In this document: positions 31,446-40,865 of the stretch, piece after piece | Position numbering within the stretch: position 1 is the stretch's first letter | Layout: every line of letters starts with the position of its first letter | Assembly: GCF_002101815.1 (NCBI RefSeq) | Contig: NZ_LQPM01000002.1 | Coordinates: 1-64,000, forward strand | Length of the DNA: 64,000 nt | Direction: 5' to 3' | From: Mycobacterium paraense | Lineage (GTDB): Bacteria; Actinomycetota; Actinomycetes; Mycobacteriales; Mycobacteriaceae | Made by a program: the position numbers and the translations under genes | The notes under the pieces: model-generated | Databases searched by the model: none | What the model was told of the DNA's origin: nothing | The model's input: the letters and a program-made list of their open reading frames with translations, nothing else

Positions 31446-32285
31446 CTACTTGAGCAGCGCGACGACCTTGTCTTCCAGGCCGATCGGCTCGGCCTCGGGA
31501 TCGACAGGATCGGTCCGCGGCAGCTTTGCGTCCGGATCGGCGAAGGCGCGATAGGTCTTGTCGCCGCCCAGCGCGTAGAGCAGGTAGCCGGTCAGCAACG
31601 CCCGAACCGATCGTTGCGTGCGCCGGTCCGGGCCGGCCAGCCCGACCACCTTGGCCAGCCGGCGGCCCTCGACCAGGCCGCCGGGTTCGGCCTTGTGCAC
31701 GATGCGCAGCGTCGCGGCGTCCCACGCGGCGTCCAGCGCCAGGGCGTTGGAGTTCAGCGACTTCGGATCTCCCGGCGCGGTCAGGATCAGGCCGGGCACC
31801 TTCAGCGTCGCGGCGGGCTGCTCGGTCGGGGGAGTGGTGACCGCCGGGAACAGCGCCGCCACCGCCGCGGGCTTGTCGGGCATGCCGGCCGCGGCGAACA
31901 CGGCCGCCGAGCCGCCGAAACCGTGGCCCACCACGCCGAGCTTGGCGGGATGCACGCTGATCTTGCCGGGCCCCAGCCGCACGCCGGCGACGATGTCGAG
32001 GGCGGTGCCCAGGTCGAAGGCGAAGTTGAGCACCGAGGGCGCCACGCCCCGCTGGGTGTCGGGCGCCGCGGCGACGATGCCCCACGACGCCAGGTGCTCG
32101 AGCAGGCCCGAATAGCGGGCGGCGCCGGCGAGCCAGTCGTGGCCGAACGCCACGGCGGGCAGATTGAGCCCCGACTCGGGCGTGTACACCACCCCCGGCA
32201 AACCGGCGAAGGCCAGGTCACCGCGCAAAACTCGGTGCGGGCCACGGCGGCTGAGGGCTGCGACGAGCTTCCGGATCCGAGCCAC
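31446..32285 (-). CDS. Alpha/beta-hydrolase-fold protein without nucleophile Ser (Rv3438-like)
   Basis: The 279-residue protein matches the dienelactone-hydrolase/chlorophyllase-type fold: GVVYTPESGLNLPAVAFGHDW, ASWGIVAAAPD, the nucleophile-elbow position, and LILTAPGDPKSLN. The elbow reads VVGHGFGGSAA (residues 118-128), with Gly122 where the nucleophile Ser should be. Either Ser126 is recruited, or the protein is non-catalytic. Position matches Rv3438. Start ATG 32285. Confidence 0.78.
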   Translation of the reverse strand: MARIRKLVAALSRRGPHRVLRGDLAFAGLPGVVYTPESGLNLPAVAFGHDWLAGAARYSGLLEHLASWGIVAAAPDTQRGVAPSVLNFAFDLGTALDIVAGVRLGPGKISVHPAKLGVVGHGFGGSAAVFAAAGMPDKPAAVAALFPAVTTPPTEQPAATLKVPGLILTAPGDPKSLNSNALALDAAWDAATLRIVHKAEPGGLVEGRRLAKVVGLAGPDRRTQRSVRALLTGYLLYALGGDKTYRAFADPDAKLPRTDPVDPEAEPIGLEDKVVALLK

Positions 32286-32310
32286 CCGTCGACGTTAGCG
32301 CATGGCGCCG

Positions 32311-32511
32311 CTAGGCCGTGACCTCGATGACGCCCACCCGCCACAGCGCCGCGTACAGGTGGCGCAGCGGGATGCTCAGCAAACGAGAGGCCGCGTCGAC
32401 CATCGGGTCGCCCCCGCCGACCGGCGGGCGAGGGGTCCGCTTCGCGGCGGGCGCTACGCTCGGCCGAGGCGCGGTGGCGGTCACCACTTCGTCGAACAGA
32501 ACAGCGGTCAT
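32311..32511 (-). CDS. Small protein of the Rv1535 type
   Basis: The protein has 66 residues from ATG 32511, with an ideal ribosome-binding site AGGAGGG five bases upstream. The N-terminal half is Thr/Ala/Pro-rich; the C-terminal half (DPMVDAASRLLSIPLRHLYAALWRVGVIEVTA, split here as DPMVDAASRLLSIPL + RHLYAALWRVGVIEV) is a conserved amphipathic segment. I recall this ending from the mycobacterial Rv1535 family; the assignment is from memory. The frame is open upstream to 32832 but without a recognisable domain. Function unknown. Confidence 0.7.
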   Translation of the reverse strand: MTAVLFDEVVTATAPRPSVAPAAKRTPRPPVGGGDPMVDAASRLLSIPLRHLYAALWRVGVIEVTA

Positions 32512-33035
32512 GATTCCCTCCTGAAAGCTCTTTACGGGTCGTTTACCGACTCCCGGATTTCTGTTATTAACATTTGCTAGATGGTCATTTTCTTGAGGTT
32601 TACGAAAAGTTGAACTATCGGCATTTCGCGAAGGACTACCGGCCGGATTTTCGGCGGCGCAGCGTCGCGCTAAATCCTTGTCTAGCAGGTAGATTCGCCG
32701 GTAGCGGCCGACCGTCACCCCCGTTGTTCTTTCCGCTGGCCGCGGGTTGTTGCCAGCTGTTACCCGACATTTCGCAGTGTAAAGCGACCGGTTGCTGGGT
32801 AGCGGAAGCCAATGGGAACGACACGAATACATCCGGTGAAATGAGCGCCGATCCTTCGTGAAGGCGGTGTGAATGCATCGCGGCGGTCCTTCCCGTGCCT
32901 GGTGTCGATGGCTCTAGCTTCGGACCCGCGCCTTCAGGGATTCTCAACGATTTCTTGGCGCGCCCCGGCGGAGATAACCGCAGGTCGGCGGCGTGCTGGC
33001 GGGTTCGGTGCGCTCGCTGCACTACCCTGTTCAGG
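32512..33035. other. Long AT-richer intergenic region upstream of glmS
   Basis: These 524 bases separate two divergent genes. The part nearest the small Rv1535-type gene is unusually AT-rich for this genome and holds a perfect 11-base palindrome TGTTATTAACA at 32562-32572, a candidate operator or promoter element. A 95-codon frame at 32574-32861 lacks a ribosome-binding site and any family resemblance, so it is not called. The glmS promoter should lie in the right half. I see no GlmS ribozyme core. Confidence 0.5.
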
Positions 33036-34901
33036 ATGTGCGGGATTGTCGGCTACGTCGGACACCGTCCGGCCTGCGAGGTCGTCATGGACGCGCTGCG
33101 CCGGATGGAGTACCGCGGCTACGACTCATCGGGGATCGCACTGGTCGACGGCCAGGGCAAACTGACCGTCCGGCGTCGCGCCGGCCGGCTGGCCAACCTG
33201 GAAGAGGCGGTCGCGGAGATGGCGCTGGCGTCGAAGGCGGGCACCACCGGCCTCGGCCACACCCGCTGGGCCACCCACGGGCGCCCCACCGACCGCAACG
33301 CGCACCCGCACCGCGACGCCGCCGGCAAGATCGCCGTCGTCCACAACGGCATCATCGAGAACTTCCCGGAGCTGCGCCATGAGCTGGAGGCGGCCGGCGT
33401 GGAGTTCGCCAGCGACACCGACACCGAGGTGGCGGTGCACCTGGTGGCCCAGGCGTACCGCCACGGCGAGACGGCGGGCGACTTCGTCGCCTCCGTGCTG
33501 GCGGTGCTGCGCCGGCTCGAGGGCCACTTCACCCTGGTGTTCGCCAACGCCGACGAGCCGGGCACCATCGTGGCGGCCCGGCGCTCGACGCCGCTGGTGA
33601 TCGGGGTCGGCGACGGCGAGATGTTCGTCGGCTCCGACGTGGCGGCGTTCATCGAACACACCCGCAACGCCGTGGAACTGGGCCAGGACCAGGCCGTCGT
33701 GATCAACGCGGACGGCTACCGCATCACCGACTTTCACGGCAACGTCGACGTCGAGTACCGCGAATTCCACATCGACTGGGATCTGGCCGCCGCCGAAAAG
33801 GGCGGCTACCCGTACTTCATGCTCAAGGAGATCGCCGAGCAGCCCACCGCGGTGGCCGACACCCTGCTCGGGCACTTCGTCAACGGCCGGATCGTCCTCG
33901 ACGAGCAGCGCCTGTCCGACCAGGAACTGCGCGAGATCGACAAGGTGTTCGTGGTGGCCTGCGGCACCGCCTACCACTCCGGGCTGCTCGCCAAGTACGC
34001 CATCGAGCACTGGACCCGGCTGCCGGTGGAGGTCGAGCTGGCCAGCGAGTTCCGTTACCGCGACCCCGTGCTGGACCGCAGCACCCTCGTCGTCGCCATC
34101 TCGCAGTCGGGGGAGACCGCCGACACCCTGGAGGCGGTCCGCCACGCCAAGGAGCAGAAGGCCAAGGTGCTGGCGATCTGCAACACCAACGGCTCGCAGA
34201 TCCCGCGGGAATGCGACGCGGTGCTCTACACGCGCGCCGGCCCGGAGATCGGCGTGGCGTCCACCAAGACCTTCCTCGCGCAGATCGCCGCCAACTATCT
34301 GGTCGGCCTGGCGCTGGCGCAGGCCCGCGGCACCAAGTACCCCGACGAGGTGGAGCGCGAGTACCGCGAGCTGGAGGCGATGCCCGACATGGTGGCCCGG
34401 GTGCTGGGGACGATCGAGCCGGTGGCCGCGCTGGCGCACCGGTTCGCCCAGTCCTCCACCGTGCTGTTCCTGGGCCGCCACGTCGGCTACCCGGTGGCGC
34501 TGGAGGGCGCGCTGAAGCTCAAGGAACTGGCCTACATGCACGCCGAGGGGTTCGCCGCCGGCGAGCTCAAGCACGGCCCGATCGCGCTGATCGAAGACGA
34601 CCTGCCCGTCATCGTCGTGATGCCCTCGCCCAAGGGGCAGGCCACGCTGCACGCCAAGCTGCTGTCCAACATTCGCGAGATCCAGACCCGCGGCGCGGTC
34701 ACCATCGTGATCGCCGAGGAGGGCGACGACACCGTGCGCCCCTACGCCGACCACCTCATCGAAATCCCCTCGGTGTCAACGCTTCTGCAGCCGCTGCTGT
34801 CGACCATCCCGCTGCAGGTGTTCGCCGCGTCGGTCGCGCAGGCCCGCGGTTACGACGTCGACAAGCCGCGAAACCTGGCTAAGTCCGTCACCGTCGAATA
34901 G
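33036..34901 (+). CDS. glmS: Glutamine-fructose-6-phosphate aminotransferase
   Basis: The protein has 621 residues from ATG 33036. Mature catalytic Cys2 (M-CGIVGYVG) is the N-terminal nucleophile of the glutaminase domain (~1-240, with EYRGYDSSG and HTRWATHG). Two SIS sugar-isomerase domains follow (~290-610), with SQSGETADTLEA and the C-terminal AKSVTVE. It makes glucosamine-6-phosphate from fructose-6-phosphate and glutamine, the entry step to UDP-GlcNAc. In-frame upstream codons are excluded because Cys must be residue 2. Confidence 0.98.
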   Translation: MCGIVGYVGHRPACEVVMDALRRMEYRGYDSSGIALVDGQGKLTVRRRAGRLANLEEAVAEMALASKAGTTGLGHTRWATHGRPTDRNAHPHRDAAGKIAVVHNGIIENFPELRHELEAAGVEFASDTDTEVAVHLVAQAYRHGETAGDFVASVLAVLRRLEGHFTLVFANADEPGTIVAARRSTPLVIGVGDGEMFVGSDVAAFIEHTRNAVELGQDQAVVINADGYRITDFHGNVDVEYREFHIDWDLAAAEKGGYPYFMLKEIAEQPTAVADTLLGHFVNGRIVLDEQRLSDQELREIDKVFVVACGTAYHSGLLAKYAIEHWTRLPVEVELASEFRYRDPVLDRSTLVVAISQSGETADTLEAVRHAKEQKAKVLAICNTNGSQIPRECDAVLYTRAGPEIGVASTKTFLAQIAANYLVGLALAQARGTKYPDEVEREYRELEAMPDMVARVLGTIEPVAALAHRFAQSSTVLFLGRHVGYPVALEGALKLKELAYMHAEGFAAGELKHGPIALIEDDLPVIVVMPSPKGQATLHAKLLSNIREIQTRGAVTIVIAEEGDDTVRPYADHLIEIPSVSTLLQPLLSTIPLQVFAASVAQARGYDVDKPRNLAKSVTVE

Positions 34902-34951
34902 CCCGTACAATCTCCGGGCGGTCAAGTCACGCGAGCGAACGGGGAGGCACA

Positions 34952-35851
34952 TTGTCGGCGGATGGTTCGGCGAAGCGAGACAGGCGCTCCGGAAGATTGC
35001 TGATCATCGGCCTGGTGGTGCTGTTCGTGGCGACCTACGCGATCACGGTCGGGCTCTACGCCAGATCCGGGTGCGGCTGCCCCCGCCAAATCACCCAGGG
35101 GCAGGCGGCGACCGACGGGACCACCGTGACAATCGATCTGCAGGAGCTCCAGTCGGTCAAGGGCGGGCTGAACGGCAACGTCACCGTTTCCCCGGGGCGC
35201 GAGCTGCTCGATCCGCAGACCGGCGGCCTGACCGACGATCTCACCGTCTGGGTCCATTCCGCGATGACCCCCACCAAGCGCAGCTGGCCGAAGGGCACGG
35301 TGCCCGGCGTGTCCCCCGTTCCGCTGACCATCACGGGCGACCCGTCGGACTGGCCCTTCGATCACTACCACTCGGGGCCGATCACCGTTGACCTGTTCCG
35401 CGGCGCCTCCCCGGTGCCGCAACGGGCGTCGGTCACGTTCATCGACCGCATTCCGGGTTGGCGGGTCGACATACCCGTCAGCGGCAGATCGGATATCGCC
35501 GCGCCGATCTCCGCGCCCTACCGGGTGGAACTGCGCCGCTCTCCGAGCACGGCCGCGTTCGCCGCCGTCATCGTCGCCATGATGATCGCGATCGCCGCGA
35601 TCGGTCTGTCGGTCGCCGTGCTGACGGCGCTCGACCGGCGAAAATTCCAGCCGCCGATGACGACGTGGTATGCGGCGATGTTGTTCGCGATCATGCCGCT
35701 GCGCAACGCGCTGCCCGACGCGCCGCCCATCGGGTCATGGGTCGACGTCACCGTCACGTTGTGGGTGATCGTCGCGCTCGTCAACGCGATGCTGCTCTAC
35801 ATCTTCTGCTGGTGGCGGCACCTGAGACCGGAGCCGGTCACCGTCGCGTAG
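34952..35851 (+). CDS. DUF4436 membrane protein (Rv3435c-like)
   Basis: The protein has 299 residues from TTG 34952, with GGGGAGG nine bases before it. One N-terminal transmembrane helix (~17-37), a ~165-residue external beta-rich domain (TVTIDLQELQSVKGGLNGNV, PVPLTITGDPSDWPFDHY) and three C-terminal helices (~207-285). This is the DUF4436 layout. It follows glmS by 50 bases, as Rv3435c follows glmS in M. tuberculosis. Function unknown. Confidence 0.85.
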   Translation: MSADGSAKRDRRSGRLLIIGLVVLFVATYAITVGLYARSGCGCPRQITQGQAATDGTTVTIDLQELQSVKGGLNGNVTVSPGRELLDPQTGGLTDDLTVWVHSAMTPTKRSWPKGTVPGVSPVPLTITGDPSDWPFDHYHSGPITVDLFRGASPVPQRASVTFIDRIPGWRVDIPVSGRSDIAAPISAPYRVELRRSPSTAAFAAVIVAMMIAIAAIGLSVAVLTALDRRKFQPPMTTWYAAMLFAIMPLRNALPDAPPIGSWVDVTVTLWVIVALVNAMLLYIFCWWRHLRPEPVTVA

Positions 35852-35879
35852 CAACGCCGGGCATGCAACAGTTGAACTT

Positions 35880-36587
35880 GTGGCAAACGCATCGGTGAGC
35901 ACGCGGCTGCGGCGCATCTGGCATGCCACATGGCGCTTCGTCGTCACCGCGCCGCTGACCTACGCGTGGCTGGTCGTCCTGACGATCACCACGATCATCC
36001 AGAACGAACTGCCCGGCCGCCAATTGCACTCGGTGCTGCTGCACCGATCCACCAACATTCACGCGCTGGGCACCGATCCGCTCGACGTCCTGTTTTCCAG
36101 CCTGCTGTGGCTCGACGGCAAGAACCTGGAACCGTACCTGCTGCTGTTCACCCTGTTTCTGGCGCCGGCCGAGCACTGGCTCGGCCAATTGCGTTGGCTC
36201 ACGGTGGGATTGACCTCCCACATTCTCGCGACCTACATCAGCGAGGGCATCCTGTACTACGCGATCGAGGAGCACGAGGCGTCCGAGCGGCTGGTGCACG
36301 CCCGCGACATCGGGGTCAGCTACTTCCTGGTCGGTGTGATGGCCGTGCTGACCTACCACATCGCGCGGCCATGGCGCTGGGGCTACCTCGGCGTGCTGTT
36401 CGTCATCTTCGGTTTTCCGCTGCTGACCATGACCCGCCACGGCGTGAACTTCACCGCGATCGGCCACTTCGCCGCCATCCTCATCGGGCTCTGCTTCTAC
36501 CCGATGGCGCGCGAACGCAAGCGTCCGGCGCTGAACCCGGCGCACCTGCGAGCCGCCTTCCGGCGAATCGGTTCGCGCGAGGGGTAG
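35880..36587 (+). CDS. Rhomboid-like six-helix membrane protein (Rv3434c-like)
   Basis: The protein has 235 residues from GTG 35880. About six hydrophobic helices lie between residues 20 and 210. Two features match rhomboid intramembrane proteases: G-V-S-Y at 145-148, the place of the catalytic Gly-x-Ser-x, and His196 in AIGHFAAILIG, the place of the catalytic His with a following Gly. The sequence is otherwise divergent, so activity is only a possibility. It overlaps no neighbour and sits 28 bases after the DUF4436 gene. Confidence 0.75.
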   Translation: MANASVSTRLRRIWHATWRFVVTAPLTYAWLVVLTITTIIQNELPGRQLHSVLLHRSTNIHALGTDPLDVLFSSLLWLDGKNLEPYLLLFTLFLAPAEHWLGQLRWLTVGLTSHILATYISEGILYYAIEEHEASERLVHARDIGVSYFLVGVMAVLTYHIARPWRWGYLGVLFVIFGFPLLTMTRHGVNFTAIGHFAAILIGLCFYPMARERKRPALNPAHLRAAFRRIGSREG

Positions 36588-36589
36588 CG

Positions 36590-38431
36590 ATGGGGGTCCG
36601 CGCGCTCTACGGTGCATCGCTGTCACCCGACGCCACCGCGTTCGCCCACCTCGTCGACGACGGCGGCTATCCCCATGCGGTGCAGCGCTTCCTGCACGGC
36701 CGCCAGTTCAGCGCGGCACGCAACGTCGAGCTGCCGGTCGAGGGCCCGGTCTCGCGGGTCCTCCACTCCGCCGACGGTCACTGGCTGGCCTGCGAGGTGG
36801 CCCCCGAGGGCGGCACCCGCAGGCAGATCTGGGTCGTCACCACCGATCCCGAGGACCGGATGGCCTGGCGCGCCGACCGCGAGGACGACGGGACCGCCGA
36901 GCTGATCGGGTGGGACGGCACCCGGATCGCGGCCATCCTGACGGGCGAGGACGGGGTGGGCCGGTCGTGCCTGATCGATCCGGCCGACGGCGACTGCGCC
37001 GTGCTGGACCGGCGTTCGGGCGCCCGGCTGGTCGACGCGTGGGCGGGCGCGGCGCTGATCCGGGTCGGGCCGCGCGGCTACCAGGAAATGGTCATGCTGC
37101 ACGGGGAGACCGAAATCGCGCTGCTGCCTTCCGATCCCGGGGCCGTGACGGCCAAGGGCGCCATCCTCGACGACCACCATCCCCGCCGCCTGCGCTACGG
37201 CCCGACCGGCGAACTGACCAGGCTGTACAACCCCGGCGTGGGCGCCGACGGATACTTCCGCGCGCTGCTCATCAGCGACAACGGCTGCGAACACGCCCGG
37301 CTGCTCGAGGTGGTCGCCACGCTGGACGGCGTGAGCTACTTCGTGGTGGCCGAGCGCCCCGACTGCGATCTCGACGAGTTCGCCGTCAGCGCCGACATGT
37401 CCACCGTCGCGCTGCTGTGGAACCTGCAGGGCCGCAGCGAGTTACAGATACTCGACCACACCGACTACACGCTGGCCGAACCGATTCCACTGCCCGGCGA
37501 CGTCGCGGGCGAGCTGTCGCTGAGCGCCGGAGGCTCGATGGTGGCGATGACCGTGCAGGGCCCGGCGATGCCGCGCACCGTCGAACTGGTCGACCCGCGC
37601 ACCGGGGAATGGCAACTCGTGGACCGCGAACCCAGCCGCGGCCCGCTGGCCCGCGGCTTTTCCGCGCGGCCCACGCTGGAGACGATCACCGCGCGCGACG
37701 GGCTGAACCTGCCGTCGTGGCTGTACCGGTCCTCCGTAACCGCTTCCCGCCCAGGCGCTTTGGTGTACCTGCACGGCGGGCCGGAGGGGCAGGCCCGGCC
37801 CGACTACAGCGAGATCTTCCCGGAGGTGCTCAACGCCGGGATCAGCGTGCTGACGCCGAACGTGCGCGGCTCCGGCGGGCTGGGCCGCACCTTCGTGCAC
37901 GCCGACAACAAGGAGAAGCGGTTCGCGGCCATCGACGACGTCGCCGACTGCGTGCGCTTCCTGGTGGACAACGGGGTGGCCGACCCCAGCCGAATCGCCT
38001 GTGCGGGCTGGTCCTACGGCGGCTACCTCACGATGGCCGCCATGACGTTCTACCCGGAGTTGTTCGCCGCGGGCGTCACCATCTGCGGGATGAGCGACCT
38101 GACCACGTTCTACCGCAACACCGAGCCGTGGATCGCCGCTGCCGCCTACCCGGAGTACGGCCACCCGGTCTACGACCGCGAACTGCTCGAGCGACTGTCC
38201 CCGCTACGCCGGGTCGACGCCCTGACCGCGCCGCTGCTCGTGGTGCACGGCGCCCACGACACCAACGTCCCGGTCGGCGAATCCGAGCAGATCGTCGCGG
38301 CGCTGCGACAAGCCGGCCGCACCGTGCGCTACCTGCTGTTCGCCGACGACGGCCACGAGATCGTCAAGCGCGAGAACCACGAGGCGCTGGCCGCGGCGAT
38401 GACCGAATGGCTGACCGACGCGTTCGCCTAA
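36590..38431 (+). CDS. S9-family serine peptidase (prolyl-oligopeptidase-like)
   Basis: The protein has 613 residues from ATG 36590. An N-terminal seven-bladed beta-propeller-type region (~1-360) with repeated WD/S-D-type strands is followed by an alpha/beta-hydrolase catalytic domain. That domain has S475 in [12 protein letters not shown]557 in [11 protein letters not shown]589 in ADDGHEIVK, and the oxyanion HGGPEGQ. Such cytosolic peptidases clip short peptides or acyl-amino acids. No signal peptide is present. It lies two bases after the rhomboid-like gene. No counterpart at this locus in M. tuberculosis comes to mind, so it may be an insertion. Confidence 0.88.
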   Translation: MGVRALYGASLSPDATAFAHLVDDGGYPHAVQRFLHGRQFSAARNVELPVEGPVSRVLHSADGHWLACEVAPEGGTRRQIWVVTTDPEDRMAWRADREDDGTAELIGWDGTRIAAILTGEDGVGRSCLIDPADGDCAVLDRRSGARLVDAWAGAALIRVGPRGYQEMVMLHGETEIALLPSDPGAVTAKGAILDDHHPRRLRYGPTGELTRLYNPGVGADGYFRALLISDNGCEHARLLEVVATLDGVSYFVVAERPDCDLDEFAVSADMSTVALLWNLQGRSELQILDHTDYTLAEPIPLPGDVAGELSLSAGGSMVAMTVQGPAMPRTVELVDPRTGEWQLVDREPSRGPLARGFSARPTLETITARDGLNLPSWLYRSSVTASRPGALVYLHGGPEGQARPDYSEIFPEVLNAGISVLTPNVRGSGGLGRTFVHADNKEKRFAAIDDVADCVRFLVDNGVADPSRIACAGWSYGGYLTMAAMTFYPELFAAGVTICGMSDLTTFYRNTEPWIAAAAYPEYGHPVYDRELLERLSPLRRVDALTAPLLVVHGAHDTNVPVGESEQIVAALRQAGRTVRYLLFADDGHEIVKRENHEALAAAMTEWLTDAFA

Positions 38432-39354
38432 GCGCGTTTGGCGGTGACGTAGTGCAGTCCGCTCAGCGTCTCGGTGTCCTCGTCGGCATCGGGAGGCAGC
38501 GAGAGGCCTTGGGCGGCAAGCAGGCTCGCGACACTGCGGGCCGACGTCGCCCAGCCGTGGCCGTTCAGGTACTCGATGACGTCGTTGCGCTCGCCCGTGT
38601 ACCACAGGTCGGTCATCTCGATGTCGAAGCCGTGTTCGCGCCACTGGTCGGTGACGTCACGCATGCGATCGGCCATGATCTGCACCGCGTCGCTGGGTCC
38701 ACGCAGGTTCTCGGTGGCCAGCCGGCTTCCCGCGGGGCTCAGCGCAGTGATGTTGTCCAGCAGCCGATCCTGGGCGTCCGGCGGCAGGAACGGCAGCAAG
38801 CCCTCGGCGCTCCACGCGGTGGGCTGGCTGGGGTCCAGTCCGGCCGCGCGCAGCGCCGCGGGCCAGTCGTGGCGAAGGTCGACCGGCACCGTTCGCAACT
38901 CGGCGATCGGTGAGGCGCCCAGCCCGGCGAGGGTGGTCGTCTTGAAGTCGATGACCCGCGCCTGGTCGATCTCGTACACCGTGGTCCCGGCCGGCCAGGG
39001 CAGCCGGTAGGCGCGGGCGTCGAGCCCCGACGCCAGGATCACCGCCTGGCGGATCCCGTCATCGGCTGCGGCCATGAAGAAGTCGTCGAAGAACCGCGTG
39101 CGGATCCCCATCATGTCGCCCATGCGCGCCATGCCGAAGTCGCCGTTGTCGTCGACCTCGGCGGGATCCAGCTCGCCGCTGGCCAGCCGGGTGAAGAAGT
39201 CGACGCCGACGGCGCGCACCAGTGGCTCGGCGAAGGGATCGTTGATCAGCGGGTTGGGCGCGCGGCTGGCCAGCGCGCGCCCCACCGCGACGCCGGTGGC
39301 GGTGGCGCCGACGCCGTTACTCAGGTCCCAGGTGTCGTTGTCGGTCCGGGCCAT
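38428..39354 (-). CDS. SAM-dependent methyltransferase, TIGR00027/LCM type
   Basis: The protein has 308 residues from ATG 39354. It belongs to the large mycobacterial family of putative S-adenosylmethionine methyltransferases: [20 protein letters not shown], the [17 protein letters not shown]-binding motif, [13 protein letters not shown], and [16 protein letters not shown]. Relatives resemble leucine carboxyl methyltransferases and some act in secondary metabolite methylation; the substrate is unknown. Its stop overlaps the convergent peptidase gene by four bases. Confidence 0.9.
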   Translation of the reverse strand: MARTDNDTWDLSNGVGATATGVAVGRALASRAPNPLINDPFAEPLVRAVGVDFFTRLASGELDPAEVDDNGDFGMARMGDMMGIRTRFFDDFFMAAADDGIRQAVILASGLDARAYRLPWPAGTTVYEIDQARVIDFKTTTLAGLGASPIAELRTVPVDLRHDWPAALRAAGLDPSQPTAWSAEGLLPFLPPDAQDRLLDNITALSPAGSRLATENLRGPSDAVQIMADRMRDVTDQWREHGFDIEMTDLWYTGERNDVIEYLNGHGWATSARSVASLLAAQGLSLPPDADEDTETLSGLHYVTAKRA

Positions 39355-39425
39355 GCGCGCCCCCCGTCTGCCGTTTGGATCAAGCCGCCCGCGACTGTAC
39401 GCCCGGACATGGAATGCTTGCGGTG

Positions 39426-40847
39426 ATGCGGCATTACTACTGCGTTGACGCGATCCGCGACGCCGAGGCCCCGCTGTTGGCGAGCCTGCCCGACGGCGCG
39501 CTGATGCGGCGCGCGGCGTTCGGGCTGGCGACCGAGATCCTCGCCGAGCTGACCGCCCGGGCGGGCGGGGTCGCCGGACGACGGGTGTGCGCGGTCGTCG
39601 GCTCGGGAGACAACGGCGGTGACGCGCTATGGGCGGCGACCTTCGTGCGCCGCCGCGGCGCTGCCGCCGACGCGGTGCTGCTCAACCCCGAGCGCACCCA
39701 CCGCAAGGCGCTGGCCGCGTTCGGCAAGTCCGGCGGCCGTATCGTTGAAAGTGTCTCGCCCACAACCAATCTCGTCATCGACGGGGTGGTGGGGATCTCC
39801 GGTTCGGGTCCGCTGCGGCCCGCGGCGGCCGAGGTGTTCGCCGCGGTGGACGACGCGGGCATCCCCGTCGTCGCCGTCGACATCCCCAGCGGCATCGACG
39901 TGGCGACGGGCGCCATCACCGGCCCCGCGGTGCACGCCGCGCTGACCGTCACCTTCGGCGGGCTCAAACCCGTGCACGCGCTGGCCGATTGCGGGCGCGT
40001 CGAACTGATCGACATCGGCCTGGACCTACCGAAGACCGACGTGTTGGGTTTCGAGGCCGCCGATGTCCTCGCGCGCTGGCCGGTGCCCGGGCCGCACGAC
40101 GACAAGTACACCCAGGGCGTGACCGGGGTGATGGCCGGCTCGTCCACCTATCCCGGCGCGGCCGTGCTGTGCACCGGCGCCGCGGTCGCCACGCACTCGG
40201 GCATGGTCCGCTACGCCGGTAGCGCGCACACGCAGGTCCTGGCGCAGTGGCCCGAGGTGATCGCGTCGCCGACCCCGGCCTCGGCCGGCCGCGTGCAGTC
40301 CTGGGTCGTGGGACCTGGGCTGGGCACCGACGAGACCGGCGCCGCGGCGCTGTGGTTCGCGCTGGACACCGACCTGCCGGTGATCGTCGACGCCGACGCG
40401 CTGACCATCCTGGCGGCCCACCCCGAGCTCGTTGTCGATCGCAGCGCACCGACGGTGCTGACGCCACACGCGGGTGAGTTCGCGCGGCTGGCGGGTAACC
40501 CACCGGGGGACGACCGCGTCGGCGCGTGCCGCAAGCTGGCCGACACGTTCGGCGCCACGGTGCTGCTCAAGGGCAACGTGACGATCATCGCCGCCCCCGG
40601 CGGCCCGGTGTACCTCAATCCCGCCGGGCAGTCGTGGGCGGCCACCGCCGGATCCGGCGACGTGCTGTCCGGGATGATCGGCGCGCTGCTGGCGTCGGGG
40701 TTGCCGGCCGCCGAGGCCGCCGCGGCCGCGGCCTTCGTGCACGCGCGGGCGGCGGCGCTGTCGGCCGCCGACCCGGGCCCCGGCGAGGCGCCGACGTCGT
40801 CGTCGCGGATCGTCCCGCACATCCGGGCCGCCCTGGCCGCCCTCTAG
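39426..40847 (+). CDS. nnrD: Bifunctional NAD(P)H-hydrate epimerase / ADP-dependent dehydratase
   Basis: The protein has 473 residues from ATG 39426. The N-terminal epimerase (YjeF_N, ~1-215) has [13 protein letters not shown] and [15 protein letters not shown]. The C-terminal ribokinase-like dehydratase (~225-473) has [37 protein letters not shown] and the anion-hole [15 protein letters not shown]. Together they repair hydrated, damaged NAD(P)H. Position and length match Rv3433c. Confidence 0.95.
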   Translation: MRHYYCVDAIRDAEAPLLASLPDGALMRRAAFGLATEILAELTARAGGVAGRRVCAVVGSGDNGGDALWAATFVRRRGAAADAVLLNPERTHRKALAAFGKSGGRIVESVSPTTNLVIDGVVGISGSGPLRPAAAEVFAAVDDAGIPVVAVDIPSGIDVATGAITGPAVHAALTVTFGGLKPVHALADCGRVELIDIGLDLPKTDVLGFEAADVLARWPVPGPHDDKYTQGVTGVMAGSSTYPGAAVLCTGAAVATHSGMVRYAGSAHTQVLAQWPEVIASPTPASAGRVQSWVVGPGLGTDETGAAALWFALDTDLPVIVDADALTILAAHPELVVDRSAPTVLTPHAGEFARLAGNPPGDDRVGACRKLADTFGATVLLKGNVTIIAAPGGPVYLNPAGQSWAATAGSGDVLSGMIGALLASGLPAAEAAAAAAFVHARAAALSAADPGPGEAPTSSSRIVPHIRAALAAL

Positions 40848-40865
40848 CACCCGAAAGGATCCGCC

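Noticed and set aside
33000..33035. glmS ribozyme or riboswitch
   Set aside because: No conserved core could be recognised; such ribozymes are typical of Firmicutes.
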